Assembly: GCA_004194705.1 (NCBI GenBank)
Contig: SADC01000159.1
Coordinates: 62,001-126,000, forward strand
Direction of reading: 5' to 3'
From: Ditylenchus dipsaci
Taxonomy: Eukaryota > Nematoda > Chromadorea > Rhabditida > Anguinidae
DNA: 64,000 nucleotides
Shown: positions 33,701-44,330 of the stretch, in pieces
Layout of the letters: each line of letters starts with the position of its first letter
Position numbering within the stretch: the first letter of the stretch is position 1
Position numbers and translations under genes: made by a program
Notes under the pieces: generated by a model
Seen by the model: only the letters and a program-made list of their open reading frames with translations
What the model was told of the DNA's origin: nothing
The model's database searches: none

Positions 33701-36700
33701 ACACAAAGAACTGATTTAACACTCAATCATTAGCTAAGCAAATGCAATTTTATATGCAAAATTTTTTTATTCATTACATTTGTAAGATAAATTTTTATAG
33801 CTGTTATAAATATAATTTAAAAATGCCGATTTTCAACAAAATTGCGCTAAAAGAAAGTGTTCGAACTTTAATCTGGTGAAATCATGAAAATGTGTGTGAA
33901 ACTGTCAAGAAAAAGTCGTATTATTCAAATATAATTCAAAACACCTATAAATTTTGTCTCAAAAACGTAATGAATATTTTTTTGTATATTAAGTGGCATT
34001 TCCTTAGCTAACAATGAAAATATGATTTTTTTTTCTTCAGTAGAAATGCTCATTAGATAAACCAATCAAATGGTAGGAAATAAAATGAAAACCCTGTATT
34101 TATGGACCAATTTTCACAGACTGCTCATCTTCCTGGAAGATATGCGTTGTTCCAATCAACTTTATGTGCATTCTAATCCAGTTGATGACTACACTGGTCA
34201 AGACATTAAGACTGCTTTTTTCTTCAACGGCTCCTGTTATTTAAATACTAATAGGCAAATGCTTGAGTATAAACAAGCTTTTTTCAACCACACCGCTGCA
34301 GTTAGTCCAGCAGAAGAATTTTTCGAGTATTTTTTTAAATTTCAGTTAAGAGACTTTTCGTGATTTTTTTCAAATGGAAAAAATGAAGAAAGGCAAACAA
34401 TGATTTTTTGAAAAAATTGCCTTGGTCCCCTTGTTGTTTTAGCAATGAGCAACATTTTAAAACCACAGGGGGACCAATGCAATTTTCTTACAACAAATCA
34501 CTTTTTGCCTTTCGTCATTTTTTCCATTTGGGAAAAAATGACGAAACGTTAACGCACCCAAAATTTTCACTGATAAATGAAGGTTACGCCATTTTTTATA
34601 GAAACTATGTGCTGGAGCGGACCACAACCATAGATTCTTTTGGAGGTTTGAACCCAAAACTAGTGATTGCCTATTTGTTTGCCTGGATGACCACTGCTGT
34701 AGTGCTGTGCAAAGGGGTCAAGCTTATGGGCAAAGTAGCCTATTTCACTTCTACTGTCCCTTATTTGATTATTATTGCCCTGTTTGTAAGAAGTGTCACT
34801 TTGGATGGAGCTATAGAAGGCATGAATTATTATATTTTGAAACCTGACTTTTCGACGGTTTGGGATCTATCTGTGAGTTTGACTTTTGAAATTTTCCATT
34901 CTAGACTTATAGTGATTTTTAAGGCTTGGAGAGCTGCCGCAACACACGTGTCATTTAGTTTGTCTATAGGCTTTGGAGGTATATTGTCCCTGGCCAGCTA
35001 CAATCCCAAGGAACACAATTGCTACAAAGATGCTTTAGTAAGCTTTAAAACTTTATAAGCAGACATATTGTCACATAAAGCACCTCAAAAAATTATTATT
35101 TATTGAAGGTGGTTGGTTAGGGATGTTTTTGTGCAGCTAACTATATTTTTGGTCCTTTTGACTCAAAATGACCACTTTCTCGTATTTATACTTGAATTTC
35201 TGCAGTTATCTCATAGGGTGTTATTTTGAGTCAGAATGAGTGAATTCACTCGTGAATTAATGGTCATTTCGAGTAGTCAGGATTGCCAAAAAACATACCT
35301 AACCACTACCACCTGAGATAACTGAGAGCTAAGAGGGGCAGTTATAGAACACTAGCACCGAATGTTGACTTTTTACAACATAAACACTATTTAAAAAATT
35401 TATTTTTGGCGAGGTAACTGTGTCTCAAAAAAGAGATTTTTAAAAAAATAATTTTTTTCACCTGCTTGAAAATTCATTTTGAAACTATTGCTAAAACCTT
35501 CGTTTCAGATAATAACTACCGCAGATGCGGCTATGAGTTTGTTTGGAGGCACAGCTGTGTTCAGTGTGCTCGGCTTTATGTCCAAACAGCTTAATTTGCC
35601 TATTGATCAAGTGGTTCAGAGTGGTAAGGCAAATAGTTCGAGCCAAACTTTTTATGAACTTTAAAAATTGTAGGCACTGGCTTAGCTTTTGTGGCCTATC
35701 CAGAAGCGTTGTCTAGAATGCCCATTTCCTGGCTTTGGGCCTTACTATTCTTTTTTATGATCTGGACACTAGGTGTCAGCAGTCAATTCGGTTATGCCGA
35801 GTGCATTTGCACTGCATTTTGTGACCAATTTGAAGTGCTAAGAAGGAACCAGGCTAAAACAGTGTTTGGAGTGTGTGCTTGCTTGTATTTATGTGGATTA
35901 ATTATGTGCACTAGAGCAGGAATATTCTACTTCAATATTTTTAATGATTATTCTAGTTCGTTTGCTTTGACGTTTATTCTTTTTCTAGAGTCTATTTTGA
36001 TCTGCTACATTTATGGTTGTTTTATTTCCAAGTTTTTTTTGTCGAGAAATAGATTCTCAAAATTAAACACTACGAGATAACTGTAGAATTTCTAGTATTA
36101 TGAACGAGATATTCTACAGTTATCTTACAGACAACTTTAGAATTTTAACTGTGGAATTTCATTCGGTAACTGTAGAATTTTGGGTATAACGTTTATTGCA
36201 GGGCTCGGAAACGTTCTTTATTTGAAGATTTGTCCTTTATTTGATATCCGAAATCTTTAGAATTTTTGAGATTTTAGGTCAAAATCTTTTTTTTGTTGCT
36301 TAAAAAGCAATAAGCACTGGATAAAATGGCACTTTTTGACCAAATGTCCGCTATTTTACCAAAATGCCCTTCGTTTGAAAATTTTGATTTCCGAGCCCTG
36401 CTTTATTGGTATACCGAAATATAATATACATATAATATAAAATATAATATGCGAGAAATTCTACAGTTATTTCAAAGTATTGTATTCTTAATAATTCGTA
36501 ATTTTGACCAAATAATGAAGTCAGAAATAAAAAGAATTTATTTAATGGCACGTCATAAATTTAGGCTACAAAAACTACTTGGCCGATCTACGCTCCATGG
36601 TTGGTCCGCCAATGACCAAACTTGGAGCTATATTCGGTCCCACTGGGATCTACATATCATTTGTTTGGCGTTTTATCTGCCCTTTACAGGCTTTTGTGAG

Positions 36701-37772
36701 ATAGGAACCATCCAATTTTCAATTTTATCTTAACATTTAGGTAATATTTATATTCGCCCTGGTCACCCAAATCAACTATGACATGAGTTACGGCAAAGGT
36801 AACAGGCTTTATGTATTCCCCAAATGGTCTATTATGCTAGGATGGACGCTGTCTTTGCTGCCTTTGCTTTGGCTGCCTGTTTTCTTCGTCTATAGAGCCT
36901 TCACTTTCAGGCAGGCAAACAAGGCAAGTAAAATCATGAGAGTTGAATTTTGATTTTTTCGTATAAATATGAATAGCCATCCCACAATATCCGCTCGCTC
37001 ATTTTTACTCATAATTACACATCATGAGATAATTGTAGACTTTTTAGTGAGATATACGAAAAATTCTACAGTTATCTCATAGATAACTGTAGAATTATAC
37101 TTGTAGAATTTCATTCGATAGCTGTAGAGTTTCTAGTATAATACACGAAAAATTCTACAGTTATTTCATAGAATTTCAAATCTGAAATCTGATTTTTTTA
37201 AGTTGTATTTCTACCTTTATAGTCAATACAAGCAGATTTAGCATTAACATTGATATTAGACTTGAAATTTCAAAAATTGAACTTTTCAGAGCTTAAAAGA
37301 AATGTGTCACCTGCAGCCCGAATGGCCATCTTATACTGAAAAAGACCGAAAACCAGTTGACAGCCCAGATTTCAGCTTTATTTCCAGAAAAAGAAACCAA
37401 AAGGTGTATGAAGTTGAGAATGGATTTTCGAACGGCTTTTCCACGATTGATACCACACATGCTTTCTATCGCAAAGACAAGAACATACAAAAGTTTAAAA
37501 CATTTGGTATAAAATATAGTGTAGCAATAAATATCAAAATTTGTATTATTTCTTACTTGTACATCACTCAAAAAATGCTTTTTTATAATTCCCGTGACTG
37601 TTCCAAAGACATTTTTGGTGAGCAATCAATGCTTACGGATTGTGCATCGGAAAAACGATATTTTTTTGCTTCAGTGTTGGCTGAAATAAAAAATGTGCTT
37701 CTATTCTTTTTTACTTTTGCTGTATATTTTCGCTCTGCATTTTGTCGAATCAAACCAAGTAGTTTGTTATAA
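30711..37772 (+). CDS. SLC6 sodium:neurotransmitter/amino-acid symporter
   Basis: Twelve-helix Na+-coupled transporter. Exons: 30711-30792 (MVDPGLAKPDRETWSSGRHF); 31444-31499 (VGMG..IWRFPSLVYEHNGG, TM1); 31554-31688 (AFLIPYF...LELSLGQF); 31742-31781; 31823-31865 (IYYNMIVAWTLFYL, TM3); ~34090-34326 (Cys- and glycosylation-site-bearing loop ending SPAEEFFE); 34602-34872; 34924-35037 (SLSIGFGGILSLASYN, TM6); 35509-35623; 35674-36015 (GLAFVAYPEAL, TM8); 36565-36695; 36741-36923; 37290 onward (tail). The last intron begins GCAAGT, a GC-AG intron. One missing A near 31465 would give GNIWRFP, the Na+-site motif. TM1 has Gly where monoamine transporters have Asp, favouring a GABA, glycine or amino-acid type. 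The exact C-terminus is uncertain; the open frame runs to 37772. Confidence 0.93.
31023..31306. repeat. CCTTGGTCCCC-family inverted-repeat element
   Basis: Outer arms CACTTTTGGCCCTATGTGAA and its imperfect complement near 31262-31300 (CACATAGGGCCCTACTTTTG); inner arms CCTTGGTCCCCTGTTGTTTT (31079) and AAAACAACAGGGGACCAAGG (31223-31242). The centre includes the conserved GCTGGCCTACTTTTGCCTAA seen also at 45860. Lies in SLC6 intron 1. Confidence 0.75.
31885..32572. repeat. Long foldback element in SLC6 intron with perfect GC hairpin core
   Basis: The outer arm ACTTATTGGGTTGGGGGGGC (from 31889) with TCACTTATTTAAAAATAGTG and GCTTAAAACGATAAGAAAGT returns inverted at about 32460-32568. The inner arms TAAGGTAAGTGAGTGCGCGC and GCATCTCTAACCAACC return at 32190-32245. 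The centre is a perfect stem, CAAGCCCCCTGCGCCCC, closed by a TTCG loop (32160-32198). ~690 bp in all, between the exon ending 31865 and the next recognisable exon at ~34090. Confidence 0.85.
33061..33207. repeat. 147-bp foldback
   Basis: AGAATTTCAAATGTTTGAAT (33064) and GTTTGAATTCGGGCGGGACAG return as CTGTCCCGTGCGAATTC and ATTCAAACATTTGAAATTCT (33184-33204). The centre also self-pairs (CTTTCGTCT...AGACGAAAG). Within an SLC6 intron. Confidence 0.75.
33387..33685 (+). repeat. Inverted-repeat element carrying a tRNA-like core, copy 1
   Basis: Left end GGGCATGCTCGCCG and TTTCGAAAGACGGGTACCAG; right end ACTGGTACCCGCCTTTCAAA, truncated beyond that. The core on the plus strand has GGTGGCTCAGTGAGGGGTAG (A-box) and CGGTTCGATACCGG (perfect B-box), ~50 nt apart. 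Copy 2 is at 47937-48234 with the core in the other orientation. Confidence 0.75.
34420..34487. repeat. Minimal CCTTGGTCCCC inverted-repeat element
   Basis: TTGCCTTGGTCCCCTTGTTG and the imperfect complement AAACCACAGGGGGACCAATG bracket only ~25 bp. A solo-hairpin member of the family in the SLC6 intron between 34326 and 34602. Confidence 0.65.
36065..37170. repeat. Cluster of ACTGTAGAATTTCT mini-palindromes
   Basis: Short hairpins of ~45-60 bp pair AACTGTAGAATTTCTxGTAT with AGAAATTCTACAGTTATCT-like arms, at about 36070-36120, 36165-36185, 36440-36475, 37024-37075, 37080-37100 and 37125-37165. Outlying relatives are at about 32756-32800. All recent-looking copies sit in SLC6 introns, between exons at 36015, 36565, 36923 and 37290. 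Confidence 0.7.
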
Positions 37773-38340
37773 CGGAGAGATTTCCAACACAAGTAAGTGG
37801 TTTAACTTTATTCGGCTGGTTTAAAACCTAAAAAATAATTGGAACAACATCGTGAAAACAATTTAACGTCCGAAAAAAATTTTAACTTTAATTTTTAAAA
37901 TTTTTCGTTAACTATATTTTTTTCAGTCTAGTTCGAAATTTTGACTATTTGCTGATTAATTTTTCTAAAATTTTTGTCCAAGAATTTTGATAAATAACAG
38001 TCTGGCTGGATCAATCGGTTGATAACGCTGGTGAGCCACCGGTTGATCAGCTCCATCAACCGGTGGATGGTTGATGTGGCGGTTGATAAAATTCAAGCTT
38101 CGATAAGACTGATAGAGGGTCTATTTACTCAAAGATCTCTGTATGAACAAGTCCGAATTTTGCATTTTTGATATTCAGAGTGTGAATTTTGTTGGTCCAC
38201 CTACGAACCGCCGACTTATGGACCTAGATGTCCACCCACTGCTGAAAAAGGGTCCACTTGCCAGGAGCTGTATGGGGTCTACTATTGCTGTAAAAACTAG
38301 TTTCTGCCAATTCTCACTTTAAATAGTTAATTTACAATTT
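37773..38340. other. Region between convergent SLC6 and desaturase genes
   Basis: No gene. A stretch at about 38010-38095 repeats CGGTTGAT/ATCAACCG in both orientations. The rest is AT-rich DNA that holds the 3' ends of the two converging genes. Confidence 0.45.
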
Positions 38341-40118
38341 TTATTGCAACTTCCAAATAAATATATAGAATATACAAAATATAATTATTCTAGATATCTT
38401 TTTTTCGCTGAGCAGCTCTATTTGTCCATGTTTGATGATGTGGGATTTGACGGTATCCCGATTCACTGTTTTCAAGTCGGTGGCCCAGCCAAGCCAGGCA
38501 AAAAACTCAATAAAAGCTAGAGTGAAGTTGAACAGGGTATGTTTGTACAAATGGAACTCTGAAGTTCTGTAGTCCTGTGGAAAAGCCTGAAAAGTAGAAT
38601 TAAAAATTTGTACTAGATCTATCTTTGGTCATACGTGGTGATAATTGTGACCTCCTTCACCCAAAGTGGAAGCCGTCATCCAAATCACTTCAGTTGGCGA
38701 AATTGTGGAGTCGTAGGGACGGTAGCCAATGCTAAATTTAAAAAAAAATTTGCTTCAATGGGTCTAAAATTCAATAAATTACGTGTGAGCCACTGAATTG
38801 ACAAAGAAAATGCTGTGCAGAGAGCAGCAGTAGCGAAACACAGCGACGGAGAAAGCTACTAAAGCTTTTTCCTGCCAGAAATAGACTGGAATGGCGGTGG
38901 GAAGCACAAAGCAGAACAGCATAGCCAAGGGAAGGTAGAATCTGGAATTTCACGGAGCTCAAGGTTGGAAAAAAACTTTTTCTCGTATCTTAGATAGCTG
39001 GTTCAGGCATCTGCCCAGATCGTACTTTCAGTGCCTTTTTCGGGTTCGAGGCGGGCTTATAGTTTAAAAAGATCTCGGATCATCCTTCCCATAGTTAACT
39101 AGTTTTACATAGTTAACAAAAATTTTCACAGTTAATTAATTGAATTTTCACAGTTAATTTTCGTAGTCAATAAATTTTTCGTTTTTCCGGTCTGACTTGG
39201 CCGTGACTTTTTCGGCTTGGCCAGGTCAGACCGTGAACATTTTTGGGCTGATTGACTAAAAATTAAAATGTGATACTACCTTCGCTGGAATCGGAGCACA
39301 GGGTCAGCGTACAAATCGGACAAGTCCAACTTTTGACCCATTTCTCTGACCTTTGGGTGCTTTTCTGGAGCACCCAGCCAATGTGGGAAAACAGGAAACC
39401 TCTTATGACATTGTGTGGATCTGCATCCGTGTCAGTCTTAAAAAAATAATTTAAATTGAGAATTGCAAAAAAGGTCTTAGATGCTGTCAAGTATTCAAGA
39501 TATTACCCATTTGTGGTGACAACGGTGATCTCTGGCCCAGTCAATCATGTCATTCTGGTGGGACACACAATTCATTATCATAACTATGATTCTCAAAGGC
39601 AAATTAGCGCTGTAGCATTTGTGGGAGTACAAGCGATGGGCTCCGGCAGTTATTCCTAGCACAGCAATTCCCCATGTAAACACTACTGTAAATTCCAAGT
39701 ATTTTTATACACTGACAACTATTTTTATAGCAAGATTCAAATTCTTATGGGACAGATTTTTATTTCATTTTTTCATATTCAATAAAAATTTTATTATTTT
39801 TTAAGTATTATAAGAAAAACATGCCCCAAGCGCAGGTGAACCATTTTGCTGCTGTGATTAGTTGATAACAGCCGTAAAGAGAAAATGCGTGCAGCAAAGC
39901 GTAGAAGATGACCATTTTCCACACTATTTGTGGCTTGAACTCATCCTAGAATTATTGAGTGGCTTTAGAGATTTATATTTCATTAGCCATTAAATTACCT
40001 TTTTGGCAATATCCTTGAGATAGTCGACTTCCTTCAGCTGGATCATGTGAAACTGCTCTTCGTTTTGACAAAATGGATGGTTGGTTGTGGTCTGAGTGGT
40101 GGTCTCAGTTCTGGACAT
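38341..40118 (-). CDS. Stearoyl-CoA (delta-9) fatty acid desaturase
   Basis: ER-membrane di-iron enzyme that puts the first double bond into saturated acyl-CoA. Minus-strand exons: 40118-39999 (MSRTETTTQTTTNHPFCQNE); 39945-~39815; ~39690-39507 (GITAGAHRLYSHKCYSANLP with box 1 HRLYSH, then WARDHRCHH with box 2); 39436-39280 (TDTDADPHNVIRGFLFSHIG, W); 38941-38783; 38731-38635 (IGYRPYDSTI, then GEGGHNYHH with box 3); 38586-38341 (FPQDYRTSEF to stop). All three histidine boxes and the NSVAH and DADPHN motifs are present, and six of seven exons join in phase. A missing A near 39365 shifts KHPKVREMGQKLDLSDLYAD out of frame. The exon ending near 39815 has no clear donor. About 340 residues, normal for the family. 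Runs toward the SLC6 gene (convergent). Confidence 0.95.
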
Positions 40119-42289
40119 CAGGAAGAAATCTTTGTAAAATACAGGAATTAATCAAAAATTTAAAGCTTTATAAAAAAATCGGTCGCGATTGAAGCAATTT
40201 CTCATTTCTGTGACAAATAATATTTTACTCCTAACACTTTCCTAACTAAATTATAAGCGTTTTTAATGAACTTGATGAAACTGCGAGAGGGATCTGAGCA
40301 AGCGAAAACCTCAAGTGCAGCCCTCTTCCCCTAAAAACATGAGTTCTCTAGCCGAATTACTTTAAAGAGTATGTGTTCTCTAATCATTTTAGGCTTAGAG
40401 AGCTCATACTCTTCAAGGAGGGTACACTTAGGGTGTTGTCATCTGAGAAATATTTGTGACCAAAAAAAACTTGATGCCCAAATGGCAAAAGTAAAATTTT
40501 GGTCAGACGGTATTCTAAAGCTTTTCTCTGTCAATAAAAACTTGAAATTCTAGAACCGAAATTGTCTACGAAACTACTTTTGAAATTAAATTACCGTATT
40601 TCCTCTAATAGAAGCCCCCTCCTATTATAAGCCCCCCCCTCTAATATAAGCCCCCTCTGGAGGTCATCCAAAATATAAAAGCCCCCCTCTAATATAAGCC
40701 CCCCCTCTAGTGGGTATCCTGAAAATATAAGCCCCCTTTTTATATAAACCCTTAATCAAATATTTTTAGATAAACAGGTGCTGCTAAACGTGGTAAAAGA
40801 TACAAAGAGTGCCTTTATGTATTTGCCTATCACATCTTTCGAAGTGGATCGCTGGAATACTTGTGAATGAGTGAATTTCAAAGCAAAAACTACATCGAGT
40901 GCTATTTTAGCGGGCATTTTGTTGGTTTAAAAAATTGCTTTACGCAGTAATCATCGGCAGAAAATCAGCAACAAACGATACAAAGTGACGTCGGTTTACG
41001 TTTGAGGAACAAGAAAATAAGTCGGCAGCATAGGTCAGATAAAAAGAAGGCATAACGATATTTCGCAGAAAATTATCTTAATTTCGCAGCAAATTTTTGT
41101 CTCGCTTTTTTATTTTTGATTTTCTAACCTTTTTTTGAAAATTACAGGGTGAGTCGAGAAATTCGAACACTTTTAATAAGCCATAACCTTTGTCTAGGAC
41201 AAATTCCGAAATTCTGTAAACGCAGAACGACTCAATTTTTTATAGGAATTTCTTTGATATATAATGTGAAAAACACAATTTTCGCTTGATCCCCCATGTG
41301 GTTTGGCCTTGGCCATCCAGAGGCTATTCTCAGACATTCGGCAAAGTTATTACTCTAAATGAGAATTTAGCTACATAATGGTGTCAATACTTTCAGAAAA
41401 AGTATATGTAAACTAATAGAAAGGTAAAACAAAATTCGCTGAAAAATTAAGATATGCTGCGAAATTCCAATACGCCCAAAATAAATTTAGGTAGAACGCC
41501 TCCGAGAGAAACAGTGGGTAAACTATGAATATATAATAAGTGCTTTTGATGTTTAAACGCTGTTTCAACAATGTTATGTGGAAAATTAGAAGCGATCAGA
41601 GGGTGGCGTAAAAAAATTATGACTAAAAATTTTTTCCGCGCCTTCGGCGCGGCGAGTTCAAAAAATAAAGGCCCCCTCTAATACAAGCCCCCCCTCTAAT
41701 ATAAGCCCCCCTGGAGGCCATCCATAAAATAGAAGCCCCGGGGCTTCTAATAGAGGAAATACGGTAATCAAATTGAGAGTATATTATCATATTTGAAATT
41801 CCTTTCAAGACAATAGGTATTCGAATAAGTTGAACCTTCGTTTTTCAAATCTTTGTTGTTTCGAGAAAAAATTCCAAATATGATAGTCATTGTTTAATAT
41901 CGAGGGTAATTTTGTATGCAAATCAGATAAAAATATGCTCTACAAGGAAAGAAAGAAGGAAAAAAAGATCGAAAACCTGAGATAGCAACCAGTGGTGTTG
42001 CAGAATTTTTTTTAACACTTCACTGAGGTATGCCGTAAAGTAAGCAATGTGTTGCGTTTTTTTCTTTTTTTTACTTAAGACACTGACCCCCCCCCCGCCG
42101 AAAACTGCATTTTCGGTAATTTTTGGAAAAAGATATTAATTTTTGAATATTATTGTTGGCAGCATAAAATCGACTAGGTGAGGTAGAGTGAAATTGGTGT
42201 CTAACTGTGCCTGATCCCCTTCAAAACATCAGGGGGGGGGCTTTTAATAAAAAAACAACAGGGGGACCAACGCATGCTTCATCATTGAC
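40119..42289. other. Intergenic, mobile-element derived
   Basis: No gene. Contains a MITE of the 6100-6355 family (40337-40440), a larger CCGTATTTCCTCTAATA element (40594-41764), and at about 42225-42366 ends of the CCTTGGTCCCC family (ACAACAGGGGGACCAACGCA; CTTGGTCCCCTGTCGTTTTT). Confidence 0.5.
40594..41764. mobile_element. CCGTATTTCCTCTAATA inverted-repeat element, ~1.17 kb
   Basis: Opens TACCGTATTTCCTCTAATAG, AAGCCCC and closes GGGGCTTCTAATAGAGGAAA, TACGGTA. Both ends are followed inward by repeated CTCTAATATAAGCCCCCC units. The middle (~900 bp) has no transposase frame. Small members of the family are at 18571-18722 and about 5808-6508. Confidence 0.75.
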
Positions 42290-42419
42290 TTGAACGGCTA
42301 TTTAAATTCAGAAAACATTTTGGCATTAGTGGAAGATCGGTTCCATTTTCGACTTGGTCCCCTGTCGTTTTTTTTTCAAAAATATGCCTTGGTCAGCCCT
42401 TATGATTTTTTAAAGAAAA

Positions 42420-42958
42420 ATGTTAACCGGTTCTTACCTAGCGCCAACATTTCTACAGTTAAGAATTTCATGAGCTTTTTTTTAAAAATTGAACAAATAT
42501 TAAATAGTAAGAAATCGAACTTTCTAAAAGTAGTGTTAGTAAGTATCGAACTTTCAAAAGTACTCAAAGTCAAAAAAGTGAAACTTATAAGCGAGAAGTT
42601 GAGCATAAGGCAAGCTTCTATAGCAAAATTAGCTACACCACCTTTTCTGTGCATCTATTTATACAGATTTTTCATGGTTTGTATCAATGAGAAGGATTAC
42701 AATCATGAACAAACGATTAAAACTGAACATTTTTTGTATGCTTTGGATTATGCGCTAAGAAGCTACAAATGCATGCTCAACCAAATGACACATCAACAAC
42801 ACCAAAAGTTCAAAGTCGATGTTTCCTTTTTGGCAAGGCTTGCAAATTTTAAAGTTTTTATCTTTTTTGAAGATTTTTTTTGCCTTTTAAGGTGCTTACA
42901 AGCTTTGCATGTGACTATTTTTAAAATTGAAAAGAGCAAAAATCATAGATTGCGTTAA
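42420..42958 (+). CDS. Open reading frame of unknown function
   Basis: An uninterrupted frame of ~180 codons, the longest non-repeat frame in the intergenic parts, Lys/Leu/Phe-rich (KVVLVSIELSKVLKVKKVKL; YALDYALRSYKCMLNQMTHQ). No family recognised. It stops 25 bp before a TTGTTCAG acceptor and the ATG of the next gene, so it could be an upstream exon or a preceding gene. The frame extends left to 42290 only by reading through a CCTTGGTCCCC repeat end, so the true start is later. Confidence 0.35.
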
Positions 42959-42983
42959 AAAAAAACATTAGTTTTGTTCAGAA

Positions 42984-43940
42984 TGGTGTTTGCAAAACTA
43001 GGGATTACTATATACAGTAAGCTTGACTTCTTTTTGATTATTAAAAGATTGCGTTTTTAGCCATATTGCTATCAGCTGATGGCGACTTTGTTGGCTTGAA
43101 CGCTTTATTTTTTATGGATTACTTTTTTGAACTAGAAAAATCGAGAAAAAAACTACTTATCTGTTTGCTTAGGCTTGTAGGTGATTAAAAATGGTCAATT
43201 TCAAAACACATTTTTTCATCTTTAATTTTTAAAATATTTTGAAGTGTTTCTCATATTTCCCAACCTGAAACATACAAAAACATTATTTAGTACAGTTTTT
43301 TGGCTATCTAAAAAAGCATCAGAGCATGATTTCGCAACATCTGGAGCTGATTTACAGGCTGAGACTTGCTGGATTTACGAAATCGATCGTTTTGGTAGAT
43401 TTTCTTTGACTGGTTTGATTAATATTCTGTGACTTTTATATGCGAATCACACGTTTGAAATACTAAAAGGTAGCCAAGATTTTCCGTAACAGTATTAAAA
43501 TTCTTAGGAAGAAAAAAAATATAATAGATGAATTGGCCTGCTACAAGCTATATTTTGCTCAAGAAAAGTTGGGTCAAAAAGAAGAATTAGTACTAGATGA
43601 TAATGATAAAATACAAGAAGTAGCGGAAGAAGATAGAAAAGACAACAGTGCCTTCAAAAACAACCAATCTGAGCATCTAAGCCAACCAAAAACAAATGAA
43701 TTGCTCCAAAAAAAAGAATACAATGCAAACAAAGTATTACGAAGAGCTAAACGGGATCCAGCAGCTGTAGCCGGTGTTTTAATCACTTTGCTTGTTCCTA
43801 TCGGGGGTGTATCTGTATTGTTACTTGCGTGTTATGTTCTTTCGAAAAGTATGGAGTCATTCCGATTCAAATAATTTCGGGAACAGAAACGATAATTCAA
43901 CGCTACTGGCCCCTCACCCAATAATCTTTCAGGTACGCCT
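42984..43940 (+). CDS. Single-pass membrane protein, paralogue of 6541-7680 gene
   Basis: No known family. Starts MVFAKLGITIY; a GT-AG intron (43019-43066) joins this to TILLSADGDFVGLNALFFMD. A second intron ends near 43239, followed by VFLIFPNLKHTKTLFSTVFW and SGADLQAETCWIYEID. After a frame break near 43430 the sequence continues ACYKLYFAQEKLGQKEELVL, an acidic/Gln/Asn-rich spacer, a dibasic LRRAKR and a membrane segment (VAGVLITLLVPIGGVSVLLL). The KLYFAQEKLGQ block, following acidic region, LRRxKR site and membrane helix occur in the same order in the gene at 6541. The cytoplasmic tail probably continues WSHSDSNNFGNRNDNS in another frame to about 43930. Confidence 0.5.
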
Positions 43941-44154
43941 AAAACCATATTTTTTTGAAAAAGTTTTAAAAGAACGCTACTTGGATATACCAGCCCAAAT
44001 CATTTTTTTGTCAAAAGCCATCAAACTCCGCCTAAAAATATCTCAAGGTGGCCTCGAACCCCAGTTTTGAAATAGATTTTTTTTTAAATCGAGATAAAAA
44101 AGTGTTGGAACGAACTTTTGGGGGCTCGTTATTGGCAGGTTTGACCATAATCCC

Positions 44155-44330
44155 AAGTTTGCCTTGGTCTCCCCGCTGTTTTTTTTTTGATTTTTTCGCA
44201 TTAGTTGCATTGCAAATGGCATTTCAAGTAGTAAATATATCAAAAAACATAAATATAAAAAACCGTAGCAAAGTTTGCGCTGAGGCAAAATTTTTGAAAA
44301 AACCGCAGGGGGACCAAGGCAAATTCGAGG
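44155..44330. repeat. CCTTGGTCCCC-family inverted-repeat element
   Basis: TTTGCCTTGGTCTCCCCGCT at 44159 and AAACCGCAGGGGGACCAAGG, CAAA at 44302-44325 bracket ~120 bp of AT-rich DNA. Same ends as 31023-31306. Confidence 0.65.

Noticed and set aside
42290..42420. N-terminal 44 codons of the 222-codon frame as protein
   Set aside because: This part reads through a CCTTGGTCCCC repeat end (RLGPLSFFFQK), so it is repeat DNA, not a conserved start.
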